Shown here piece by piece: positions 1-6,750 of a stretch of DNA of 64,000 nucleotides. Source of the stretch: Pedobacter sp. KBW06 (GTDB taxonomy: Bacteria; Bacteroidota; Bacteroidia; Sphingobacteriales; Sphingobacteriaceae); the NCBI RefSeq assembly GCF_003852525.1, contig NZ_QAJL01000001.1, positions 1,451,133-1,515,132 on the forward strand. The letters are read 5' to 3'. How positions within the stretch are numbered: the first letter of the stretch is position 1; the number at the start of each line of letters is the position of its first letter. The position numbers and the translations under genes are program-made. The notes under the pieces are model-generated. The model was not told where the DNA came from. It ran no database searches and saw nothing but the letters and a program-made list of their open reading frames with translations.

Positions 1-806
1 TACGGCGCATTGTCCTGGTCCGACCAGAATATCACCTCAGTATCTTTCTGGTGCGGATATTTGGAAACTCCGATTACATTATGATAGAAATTGGCAAAAT
101 CATCAATATTGTTCTCCTGATATTCAGCAGCCCCCTCAGTGATGGACTGGATTCTGTCTAATGCCAGGTTATATAACAATGCATTACTTCCCTGAACCAC
201 CCCTATGACAAACCATCTGTTGCGGTATTCCTTTAATAAATAAGGACTAAAGTTAAGCGCATTGGCCTTTTTAGCTTTAAAAGACTGGTAAGTGATGCCC
301 AATGTCCGTTTGGCGACAATCGCTTTACGGATCACCTCAATATATTCCAGTCCTTTCAGGTCGTCATTCTTTTCAAAATCGATCAGTGGCTGCGTTTGCA
401 TTTCCTGAGCATATATCTTATCCTCCAGTTTGCTTAACATTTCATTAAGGTCTGCAAAATGACTAAAGCCTTTAAACTGGCTCAGCAAATGAGAAACCTC
501 ATTCAGCACCTGCATATCCTGCTGGTTCAGGGGACTATTGGTAATGCTGTAATCCTTATCCGCATAGGTATAGTATTTTCGATCCACCACCACTATAGGT
601 GCTTCATAGCCCAGTTTATTGCTGCGCATCATTTCAAGATCTGCCTGTATTGACCTGCGGCTTACCCCGGTATCAATTCCCTGATATTCATATAAAGCAT
701 CCGAACAGGCGGTAATCAAATCTTCCAGGCTCCACTTTCTCCTCCGGTTTTGCAGGCATTGATCAATGGTCCGGTAACGAAGGAGTGCATTGCGGTTTAC
801 GGGCAT
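1..806 (-). CDS. WYL-domain transcriptional regulator (partial)
   Basis: This leftward reading frame starts at ATG 804-806 and runs off the left edge, so the C-terminus is missing; about 268 residues are visible. The N-terminal 60 or so residues (MPVNRNALLRYRTIDQCLQN) look like the winged-helix part of WYL regulators. Residues from about 140 on (ITYQSFKAKK, then LLKEYRNRWFVIG) match the ligand-sensing WYL domain. WYL proteins are transcription factors that sense nucleic-acid or nucleotide ligands and often accompany RNA-repair and stress systems. The gene is divergent from the Ro60 gene across a roughly 105 bp intergenic region with a direct repeat, so it probably controls the Ro60/Y RNA unit. 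The family call is firm; the target is inferred. Confidence 0.85.
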   Translation of the reverse strand, partial: MPVNRNALLRYRTIDQCLQNRRRKWSLEDLITACSDALYEYQGIDTGVSRRSIQADLEMMRSNKLGYEAPIVVVDRKYYTYADKDYSITNSPLNQQDMQVLNEVSHLLSQFKGFSHFADLNEMLSKLEDKIYAQEMQTQPLIDFEKNDDLKGLEYIEVIRKAIVAKRTLGITYQSFKAKKANALNFSPYLLKEYRNRWFVIGVVQGSNALLYNLALDRIQSITEGAAEYQENNIDDFANFYHNVIGVSKYPHQKDTEVIFWSDQDNAP

Positions 807-843
807 AATTAAATATTTTTCGAAATTTATAAAAATAAATTAC

Positions 844-865
844 ACTGCGCAAATAGACTGCGCAA
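844..865. promoter_or_regulatory. Direct repeat ACTGCGCAA, possible operator
   Basis: The 9-mer ACTGCGCAA occurs at 844-852 and again at 857-865, a 13 bp period, in the short region between the divergent WYL regulator and Ro60 genes. Each copy contains the palindrome TGCGCA. Position and repetition make it a candidate site for the WYL regulator, but no binding motif for this family was available for comparison. Confidence 0.35.
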
Positions 866-911
866 GGCCTCCCAATCTTTGTTTCAACAAATAAAGAAAG
901 GGAGGTTCCCA

Positions 912-2480
912 ATGAAATTTAACAGATTAATTCAGCACATATTAGGCGTAACAAATCATGAAGGCGAATATGCCTTTCGACTGGATCGGGCGACGGAACT
1001 TTATACCGCTGTAGTGACCTGGAACCTCAATGATTCTTTCTATGAGAAAAACACCACACGTTTGAGTCGTGTGAAGGCACTCATTGCAAAGAATGACCCG
1101 GTGTTTGTTGGTAAACTCGCAGTTTATGCCCGAACCAAAATGCACCTGCGTTCTGCACCACTGGTCTTGTTAACCGAGCTTGCGAAACTGCATTCCGGAG
1201 ACAATCTGGTTTCCCGTGTAACAGAAAAAGTAGTAATCCGTGCAGATGAGATCACAGAATTGCTGGCTTGTTACGAGTTACTGAATGATCGTAATCGTAA
1301 GAAAAAACTAAACCGGTTGTCAAAGCAGCTACAAAAAGGCCTTCAATCTGCGTTTAACCGTTTCGACGAATACCAGTTTGCAAAGTACAACCGGAATACC
1401 GGCATCAGGTTACGTGATGCTTTATTCCTTGTTCACCCAAAAGCAAAAGATGATGCTCAGCAAAACATCTTCAATAAAATTGCGGCTGGTGCCATGCAAA
1501 CACCTTACACCTGGGAAACAGAGCTTTCCGCCTTAGGAAAAAGGAGTTTTGACGGAAAATTAGCAAGGGCAAATGCTTTGAGGCAGAAATGGGAAGAGTT
1601 GATTGACAGTGGCAGAATAGGCTATATGGCCTTATTGCGAAACCTTAGAAATATATATGAAGCAACAGTGAGTGAAGAACACCTGGAAAAGGTTTGTACG
1701 ATGTTAACCTCCGCGGAAAATATAGCCAGGGCTAAACAATTTCCATTCCGCTATCTGGCGGCCTACCGGGAACTGTCGTCCAGACTCACAAGAGCAGATT
1801 GGTCATTACGATCGAACAACTCAGGTACAGCTGTTAAATCGGCTAAAGAAAAACTATGCGATGCTTTAGAGGAAGCAGTATCCATTAGCGCGGCTAATAT
1901 TAAAGGATTTAATGGAAAAACCAGGGTATTGATTGCCTGTGATGTTTCCGGATCCATGCAAACACCAATATCCGAAAAATCTACCATCAGGCTTTACGAT
2001 ATCGGTTTAATGCTGGCTATGCTGTTACAGTCCAGATGTGCAAATGTACGAACTGGTATATTCGGAGATTCCTGGAAAGTGATCAATATGCCCAAACACC
2101 ATATCCTGCATAATGTAGAGGAATTTTACAAACGTGAAGGCGAGGTCGGTTATGCGACCAATGGCTATCTGGTGATCAAAGAATTGCTTTCAGACCGGAT
2201 AAAAATGGATAAAGTAATGATCTTCACAGACGGACAGCTTTGGGACAGCTATGGCTATGGCGGAAACATTAATGAATTATGGAAACTATACACTAGAAGT
2301 GTTGCTCCTGAAGCCAGGCTGTATCTGTTCGATTTAAAAGGTCATAGCACGACTCCTTTAAAAGTGCTAAACAATAATGTTTACCTCATCGCAGGCTGGA
2401 GTGATAAGATTTTTGAAATACTCGATGCTATGGAAAATGGCAGGTCTGCATTGAATGAGATTCACCAAATTGTAATATAG
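912..2480 (+). CDS. rsr: Ro60/Rsr protein (TROVE domain + vWA)
   Basis: Ro60 homologue of 522 residues. Ro proteins form a ring of HEAT-like repeats that binds Y RNAs and misfolded or damaged RNA, and in bacteria they work with exonucleases in RNA turnover under stress. The N-terminal two-thirds is the TROVE domain (GEYAFRLDRATELYTAVVTW near the start). The C-terminal vWA domain carries a complete MIDAS metal site: DxSxS at D344-S348, T416 in the GYATNG loop, and D440 in IFTDG. I start at ATG 912 because an AGGGAGG ribosome-binding site lies just before it; an upstream TTG at 879 would add 11 residues. Two Y-like RNAs follow 24 bases after the stop, on the same strand. This is a confident assignment. 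Confidence 0.93.
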   Translation: MKFNRLIQHILGVTNHEGEYAFRLDRATELYTAVVTWNLNDSFYEKNTTRLSRVKALIAKNDPVFVGKLAVYARTKMHLRSAPLVLLTELAKLHSGDNLVSRVTEKVVIRADEITELLACYELLNDRNRKKKLNRLSKQLQKGLQSAFNRFDEYQFAKYNRNTGIRLRDALFLVHPKAKDDAQQNIFNKIAAGAMQTPYTWETELSALGKRSFDGKLARANALRQKWEELIDSGRIGYMALLRNLRNIYEATVSEEHLEKVCTMLTSAENIARAKQFPFRYLAAYRELSSRLTRADWSLRSNNSGTAVKSAKEKLCDALEEAVSISAANIKGFNGKTRVLIACDVSGSMQTPISEKSTIRLYDIGLMLAMLLQSRCANVRTGIFGDSWKVINMPKHHILHNVEEFYKREGEVGYATNGYLVIKELLSDRIKMDKVMIFTDGQLWDSYGYGGNINELWKLYTRSVAPEARLYLFDLKGHSTTPLKVLNNNVYLIAGWSDKIFEILDAMENGRSALNEIHQIVI

Positions 2481-2503
2481 CGCAGCCGATATATAAAGAA
2501 CTT

Positions 2504-2642
2504 AAAAGAAGGTGTCGTAGATAAGTGTTACTTCGCACTTCCCCAGCTGCCGGTGCAAATCCGGCCCTTGACCTGAAAACCGAGGTAGTGTAAGTAGCAG
2601 CACGGGGGGAAAATTTCACTTGCCGCCAGTTACCCTTCTTTT
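2504..2642 (+). ncRNA. Y RNA-like, copy 1 (divergent tRNA mimic)
   Basis: The ends form a long helix: AAAAGAAGG (2504-2512) pairs with CCTTCTTTT at the 3' end, and GATAAGTG pairs, with one mismatch, with the CACTTGCC segment, across an internal loop. This is the general layout of Ro-binding Y RNA stems. The enclosed part is tRNA-like in permuted order: CTTCCCC pairs with GGGGGGAA (anticodon-stem analogue), then a T-arm (GCCGG / CCGGC around TGCAAAT), an acceptor-like CCTTG/CGAGG helix, then TA and a D-arm (GTG...CAC). The T-loop has G in place of the second U, and the D-loop lacks the GG pair, so this copy is diverged. It lies 24 bases after the Ro60 gene and is probably co-transcribed with it. 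Confidence 0.8.
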
Positions 2643-2661
2643 AACAACATTCAATGATGCA

Positions 2662-2694
2662 CATCGCAATTGTGGCTAAGCCGCAGTTGCGATG
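2662..2694 (+). other. Strong 15-bp hairpin after Y RNA 1
   Basis: CATCGCAATTGTGGC pairs over 15 positions (two or three as G-U wobble) with GCCGCAGTTGCGATG across a three-base TAA loop. It follows Y RNA 1 by about 20 bases, and a similar hairpin follows Y RNA 2. The sequence just before it (TTCAATGATG, then ACATCGCA) is shared by both copies. There is no U-run directly after it, so it could be a processing or stability element rather than a classical terminator. Confidence 0.6.
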
Positions 2695-2755
2695 AATATC
2701 AAACAGTTAAAAAAAATAAAATTAAAAAGCAGGAATACCCTATATATAAGAGCCT

Positions 2756-2892
2756 AAAAGAAGGTGTCGTAGATAAGTGTTACTTCGTCCAAGGTCCAGA
2801 TACCGGTTCAAATCCGGTCTTTGACTTAAAGGTCAAAGTAGTTTAATTGGTAGAACGGGAAATAGTCACTTATCGCCAGTTACCCTTCTTTT
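2756..2892 (+). ncRNA. Y RNA-like, copy 2 (canonical permuted tRNA mimic)
   Basis: The first 32 or so bases and the last 20 are nearly identical to copy 1; here the closing stem pairs perfectly (GATAAGTG with CACTTATC, AAAAGAAGG with CCTTCTTTT). Inside is a near-perfect tRNA body in circularly permuted order: variable-loop-like AAGGTC, T-arm (ACCGG, loop TTCAAAT, CCGGT), acceptor 3' strand CTTTGAC, a short cap, acceptor 5' strand GTCAAAG, TA (positions 8-9), then a D-arm (GTT, loop with GG, AAC). Bacterial YrlA RNAs are known to mimic tRNA this way. An unpaired anticodon arm and the Ro-type outer stem exclude an ordinary tRNA gene. Confidence 0.85.
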
Positions 2893-2914
2893 ACTAAAAT
2901 TCAATGATGTACAT

Positions 2915-2946
2915 CGCAGTTGAGACGTCCCATAACCTCAACTGCG
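2915..2946 (+). terminator. Hairpin after Y RNA 2, possible terminator
   Basis: CGCAGTTGAG (2915-2924) and CTCAACTGCG (2937-2946) form a perfect 10-bp stem with a 12-base loop, followed by the T-rich TTTATACATTTT. It ends the Ro60/Y RNA unit, just before the convergent serine hydrolase stop at 2957, and could end transcription of the RNAs. Confidence 0.55.
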
Positions 2947-2956
2947 TTTATACATT

Positions 2957-4156
2957 TTAATAAGGAACATATCCCTGCCACTTCCATGGAATACAAGTCT
3001 TACCAACAAGGGTTTCTATAAGTTCCTGAAATATCTTTTCACCGTTTTCACTATTGGCCATAATGATGATGGAAATGCCCCGATCCATAAAATTAATGTT
3101 GTAATTTCTCCAGGCACCACCGTTCCCTTCTTTAAAGAATGCTTTACCATATCCCGGGCAGTTCAAGAGCCCCCAGCCAAGTCCATACGATAAATTGATA
3201 TCGTCATTTTCAGTTGTAACTTCGGCTGTTATAGGCGGGAACTGTGTTTTTGAATGGATGGCAATCTGTGGGGAGAGCATCTCCAGCCAGGCTTTCCTGC
3301 CCAGGCCTTTCTGCTGCATCACATTTTCTATAAATCTCGTATAATCTGCAATGGTTGTGACCAGAGAACCTCCGGCTACGGCTTCAGTACGTTTTCTTTT
3401 GATATCTATATCACCATTATCCATGTGTCCTACGGCCACATTACCATCCCCAAATGATTCATGCCAGATATAACCAGTCCTGGTCATTCCCAATGGTTTA
3501 AATACCTTTTCCTGCGCCAGTTCCTCTGTAGTTTTATGGGTAATTTCTTCTATCGTCAATTGCAGCAGTTTAAAACCTTCTCCGGAATACGCATACTTTT
3601 GGCCTGGTTTAAAATAAATTCTGATCCTGCCTGCCGAATCCCTTTCACTTGTTACCGGATTAAACCACCTTACATTTGGCAAGCCTGTAGTATGAGTTAA
3701 GCACATCCGGGCAGTGATTAGTTTCCAGCGGTCGTCATTCTTTAAGTCGGAAAAATACGGATATTCCGAAATTGGTTTTTCCAGGTACCGATACAGAGGT
3801 TTGTCCAGATCAAGTATTTTTTCTTCCACTAATTTCATCATCAGGTATCCAAAAACAGCTTTACTATATGAGGCTCCGTAAACAATAGTAGCGGTATCTA
3901 ACATGGTGTTCGCCGGCTTGTTCTTAAAACCATAAGATTTAACCAATACCGCTTTACTATCGTTTAATACCGCAAGGTTCAATCCCTGAACATTCGCAGC
4001 ATCCATTATCTTTTTTACGGTCCGGTCAATTTCTGAAACGGAAATTTTGCTGCCATCAAGTCTTACAATTTGTTGGTCTTGCCCGAATGTTGGCCTGAAG
4101 CTAAGCAACAGTGCGACCAATGTAATGGCCGGAAAAGAAAGTGTGAAAGGTTTCAT
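2957..4156 (-). CDS. Class C beta-lactamase-like serine hydrolase, exported
   Basis: Penicillin-binding-protein-like or esterase-type serine hydrolase of 399 residues from ATG 4156 (an upstream TTG would add two). A hydrophobic signal peptide covers residues 1 to about 25 (LSFPAITLVALLLSF). The catalytic SxxK motif is SYSK in YGASYSKAVFG, the second motif is YSG in KYAYSGEGFK, and a third-strand region near KEGNGGAWRN replaces the usual KTG or HxG. Members of this family are peptidases, esterases or beta-lactamases, and the substrate cannot be read from sequence. It is convergent with the Y RNA unit and lies 66 bp downstream of the XRE gene, so it may share transcription with that gene. Confidence 0.85.
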   Translation of the reverse strand: MKPFTLSFPAITLVALLLSFRPTFGQDQQIVRLDGSKISVSEIDRTVKKIMDAANVQGLNLAVLNDSKAVLVKSYGFKNKPANTMLDTATIVYGASYSKAVFGYLMMKLVEEKILDLDKPLYRYLEKPISEYPYFSDLKNDDRWKLITARMCLTHTTGLPNVRWFNPVTSERDSAGRIRIYFKPGQKYAYSGEGFKLLQLTIEEITHKTTEELAQEKVFKPLGMTRTGYIWHESFGDGNVAVGHMDNGDIDIKRKRTEAVAGGSLVTTIADYTRFIENVMQQKGLGRKAWLEMLSPQIAIHSKTQFPPITAEVTTENDDINLSYGLGWGLLNCPGYGKAFFKEGNGGAWRNYNINFMDRGISIIIMANSENGEKIFQELIETLVGKTCIPWKWQGYVPY

Positions 4157-4222
4157 ATCCAATTATTTGTTGAACAAATATCGAATAGAATGGCCATCGG
4201 GGCAACGACATCTCCCTGTCAG

Positions 4223-4804
4223 TTAGCCGACATTTGCGGGATTTTTAATAAAAGGAATGGCAAAAGGGTATTTTGGCTGTTCATTTCCAAGTACCCTAAT
4301 CAGGTTTCTTATGCAGACTAAAATACCTGTTGCATAACTTGCGATCAACAGGAAGAAACCCACAGGCATATAAAAAACAAGAACCGGAATGCTCAGACAG
4401 GCCGCTAAAGTTATGGTCAATTGAAAGTTAACCGCAGCTCTTCCATCAATGTCAAACCGGGGATGTACATCTCGTTTAACAATCCAAAGGATCAAAGGCA
4501 AAATGACATTTGTAAATGGCAATATGATTCCCAAAAGAGGCAGCGCATGATAAAGCAGTAAAAAATCGGTTTTTAATTCATTGGTCCCGGATTTCTCCGG
4601 AGCTACTCCAACAACGATGTCATTTGGTTCAACGCCGAGTACGTCTGCGATCAGTTTCAATGTCTGATGCTGAGGGATAACATCGCCCGCTTCAATACGC
4701 TGAATCGTACGGACGGTAACTCCCGATAACCCGGACAGTGTTTCCTGGGTAAACCCTTTTTCATTGCGAATACGGGAAAGGTTATTGTTCTGATTCTTCT
4801 TCAT
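4223..4804 (-). CDS. XRE helix-turn-helix protein with DUF4870-like membrane domain
   Basis: Protein of 193 residues. Residues 8-62 are a Cro/C1-type helix-turn-helix (LSRIRNEKGFTQETLSGLSG, then VTVRTIQRIEAG). The C-terminal half has hydrophobic segments at about 85-108, 130-152 and 155-170 resembling DUF4870 membrane proteins. HTH-DUF4870 fusions are common in Bacteroidota; they may be membrane-anchored regulators, but no function is established that I can name. It precedes the serine hydrolase in the same direction. Confidence 0.8.
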   Translation of the reverse strand: MKKNQNNNLSRIRNEKGFTQETLSGLSGVTVRTIQRIEAGDVIPQHQTLKLIADVLGVEPNDIVVGVAPEKSGTNELKTDFLLLYHALPLLGIILPFTNVILPLILWIVKRDVHPRFDIDGRAAVNFQLTITLAACLSIPVLVFYMPVGFFLLIASYATGILVCIRNLIRVLGNEQPKYPFAIPFIKNPANVG

Positions 4805-5186
4805 CGATTGAAGTAAATGACCTGCACAGCCAGATAACCTGTATAAAACTCAAGCGCTCAGTTATCCCTGGTTGAGATATCAGGATGTAAAGTAGTGGCT
4901 AATATATCCAAAATTTGGATGACACTTCGTTAATAAAAAGATATTTTAATCCTGGTGCTGAAGACTTTACAAATCACCCGGTTCTTTCAGACAGATTCCA
5001 AGACTTCGGCAGGGTCTGCACAGGTGGCAGAACAATCATTAGATTTGAATGATAGATTAAGGTTTGAATTACAGCATTATGTGTTACCAGATTAATCTCG
5101 AACAAAGACCAAATGTAAGGTATTTACAAGTTAGGGGTATCAGAAGGTTTCTGAACCCGTATCTTTGCAAAAATTTTTTTAATATA
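4805..5186. other. Intergenic region with a gene remnant and a promoter motif
   Basis: This 382 bp stretch between divergent genes holds no intact gene. A 46-codon open stretch at 4955-5095 looks like a degraded protein tail (separate entry). A -7-type motif TATCTTTG at 5160-5167 precedes the next gene's ATG by 19 bases. Confidence 0.6.
4955..5095 (+). pseudogene. Possible remnant of a methyl-accepting chemotaxis protein C-terminus
   Basis: An open stretch with no ATG translates to 46 residues containing SAGSAQVAEQSLDLNDRLRF followed by ELQHYV, then a stop. The spacing of Q-V-A, a D-L pair, and E-L-Q-x-x-V resembles the coiled-coil tail of chemoreceptors. A stop codon lies a few codons upstream, and there are no other chemotaxis genes nearby. 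It may be a decayed fragment or chance; I rate it weakly. Confidence 0.3.
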
Positions 5187-5765
5187 ATGTCTGAAATTAA
5201 CCAATACGCAGCACTGGAATATCTTGTAGGTGTACTGCAAAAGGCCATCATTGGCTCCAAAGTCAAACAAATCACCACTGATGAATCTGCCATTATTGAT
5301 GGCAATGCATCAATAAGACTAAAATTACTGCCTGAAAACAATGGAAATCCTGCCTCAATTTTTATTAGGGACGAAAAGGAAATTCTGTATAGCGAAGAAT
5401 TGTTAGAGGAAGTATACAAAACTCATGAGAGAACAGATCATCCTGCCTTGGCTCCTGCCAATATCATGATCAATGGTCTAAATATAGAGGCAGAGTTGAT
5501 ATTTCATGCGGTAAGAGATCAATTCTATACGCTGAGCGGCAGTTACGAATTTAAGAAGTTTATCGAGCGGAACAACCAGCAGGTAAGGTTCAGCATGACC
5601 TTTGGAGATGAGCTTACATTTGAGTTCATTATTTCTAATGAGTCAGATTTGGTAACTATTGAAGCCCTGATCGCGGAATCAGCACCAGCTGCTTTAAAAG
5701 CCGTGATCAATACAGATGTGGAAACCGTAAGCCAGGAAATCAATAAGCAATTTAAAAAAGGATAA
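5187..5765 (+). CDS. Hypothetical protein, 192 aa
   Basis: I do not recognise this protein. I start it at ATG 5187 (MSEINQYAALEYLVG); a longer in-frame extension back to 5064 lies upstream of the likely promoter motif TATCTTTG at 5160-5167 and is probably not translated. It has no signal peptide or membrane segment. The composition is acidic, with alternating beta-type segments (KVKQITTDESAIIDGNASIR) and an amphipathic C-terminal tail (VSQEINKQFKKG). A strong terminator follows. Likely cytoplasmic; function unknown. Confidence 0.7.
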   Translation: MSEINQYAALEYLVGVLQKAIIGSKVKQITTDESAIIDGNASIRLKLLPENNGNPASIFIRDEKEILYSEELLEEVYKTHERTDHPALAPANIMINGLNIEAELIFHAVRDQFYTLSGSYEFKKFIERNNQQVRFSMTFGDELTFEFIISNESDLVTIEALIAESAPAALKAVINTDVETVSQEINKQFKKG

Positions 5766-5811
5766 GATTTAGGAAAAGTCAATGGACTTTAAACTAAAGA
5801 ATTATTAAAAA

Positions 5812-5848
5812 CATAAGCCCTGTTGTGAAACAGGGCTTATGTTTTATT
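5812..5848 (+). terminator. Rho-independent terminator
   Basis: CATAAGCCCTGTT pairs perfectly (13 bp) with AACAGGGCTTATG over a four-base loop and is followed by TTTTATT. It ends the hypothetical gene at 5187-5765. Confidence 0.9.
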
Positions 5849-5965
5849 CGGGTATGCCTGTTTGATACTGTGAGCCTATTCGACATACTTTTGATCTCGA
5901 AAAACGCTGCCTGATCTAAATTCCACCTGACTGAGAAATTCTGCCTGATCCTTGAAAAGCTTTAT

Positions 5966-5998
5966 AAACAAAAAAAGCAGTCTTTTCAGACTGCTTTC
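5966..5998 (-). terminator. Terminator downstream of tRNA-His
   Basis: AAAGCAGTCT (5974-5983) pairs with AGACTGCTTT (5988-5997). Read leftward, the stem is followed by a run of seven T, placing it a few bases after the 3' end of tRNA-His. Confidence 0.85.
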
Positions 5999-6003
5999 AA
6001 AAC

Positions 6004-6081
6004 TGGGGTGGAATATGGGGCTCGAACCCACGACCCTCGGTACCACAAACCGATGCTCTAACCAACTGAGCTAAAACCACC
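6004..6081 (-). tRNA. tRNA-His (GTG)
   Basis: Read leftward this is a full cloverleaf with encoded CCA: D-arm GCTCAGTTGGTTAGAGC, anticodon arm TCGGT-TTGTGGT-ACCGA with anticodon GTG, variable loop GGGTC, and T-arm GTGGG-TTCGAGC-CCCAT. The extra 5' G at position -1, a hallmark of tRNA-His, is present and pairs with C73. The 8-base acceptor strands (GGTGGTTT and ATTCCACC) leave two adjacent U-U mismatches, at 5-68 and 6-67. Confidence 0.95.
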
Positions 6082-6242
6082 ATGTTTTTTTCAACGTCAC
6101 AAAAGTACGATTAAAAACATTTTAATCAAATAATTTTAACATTTAGGTCACACTTTTCTTTTAATTCCCTCTATTTCAGCAATTTTATTTTTCATAAAAA
6201 TATTAATTGGTCTTCACAAATTGCATTTAGAGCTTAAAAACA

Positions 6243-6250
6243 TAGATTTG
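6243..6250 (+). promoter_or_regulatory. rnhA promoter (-7 motif TAGATTTG)
   Basis: TAGATTTG matches the Bacteroidota -7 consensus TAnnTTTG. A TTG at 6221-6223 lies 19 bases upstream, fitting the -33 element. Only 7 bases separate the motif from the rnhA ATG, so the transcript would have almost no leader. Confidence 0.6.
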
Positions 6251-6257
6251 TCCGTAT

Positions 6258-6731
6258 ATGATTGAAATTTTTACTGACGGAGCAGCAAGTGGAAATCCCG
6301 GACCAGGAGGTTACGGTGTTATTTTACGTTCAGGCAACCACTATAAGGAGTTGAGTGGCGGCTTCCGCATGACTACCAACAACAGAATGGAACTCCTGGC
6401 GGTTATAGAGGGCTTAAATGCTTTAAAAACACCTGGACAGACTGTGACTGTGGTTTCAGATTCTAAATACGTGGTGGACTCTGTAGAGAAGAAATGGGTA
6501 TTTGGATGGGTAAAGACTGGCTTTAAAGGAAAGAAGAACAAGGACCTCTGGATTCGTTTCCTGAATGTATATAAGTTACACAGCGTAAAATTCGTATGGA
6601 TCAAAGGTCATAACGCCCATCCGGAGAATGAGCGTTGCGATGTATTGGCAGTAGCCGCTGGTAAGAACCGCGCTGCACTTGCTATTGACTTTGAATTTGA
6701 AAAAGAAAGAGATAAGCCAACCTTATTATAG
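6258..6731 (+). CDS. rnhA: Ribonuclease HI
   Basis: Cytoplasmic endonuclease of 157 residues that cuts the RNA strand of RNA-DNA hybrids, for primer and R-loop removal. The catalytic carboxylates are all in place: D7 (TDGAA), E45 (NNRMELLAV), D68 (SDSKYV), and D128 after H118 (KGHNAHPENERCDVLA). Length equals the classical bacterial enzyme, with a short charged C-terminal tail. It is monocistronic: its own -7 promoter motif lies 7 bases before the ATG and a terminator stem begins inside its last codons. Confidence 0.96.
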   Translation: MIEIFTDGAASGNPGPGGYGVILRSGNHYKELSGGFRMTTNNRMELLAVIEGLNALKTPGQTVTVVSDSKYVVDSVEKKWVFGWVKTGFKGKKNKDLWIRFLNVYKLHSVKFVWIKGHNAHPENERCDVLAVAAGKNRAALAIDFEFEKERDKPTLL

Positions 6732-6750
6732 ACTGGCTTATCTCTTTTAT
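6708..6750. terminator. Bidirectional terminator between rnhA and fbp
   Basis: AGAGATAAGCCA (6708-6719, within the last rnhA codons) pairs perfectly with TGGCTTATCTCT (6734-6745), followed by TTT. Read leftward it falls at the 3' end of fbp. It can serve both convergent genes. Confidence 0.8.

Noticed and set aside
1763..2619. Leftward frames opposite the Ro60 gene
   Set aside because: They are shadows of the coding strand with no recognisable protein features.
2756..2892. Ordinary tRNA gene suggested by T-loop and D-loop motifs
   Set aside because: The T-arm precedes the D-arm, there is no anticodon arm in order, and the unit is enclosed by a Ro-type stem after the Ro60 gene, so a Y-like RNA fits better.
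5064..5186. N-terminal extension of the 192-residue hypothetical protein
   Set aside because: It lies upstream of the likely -7 promoter motif and reads as non-coding; ATG 5187 is better.
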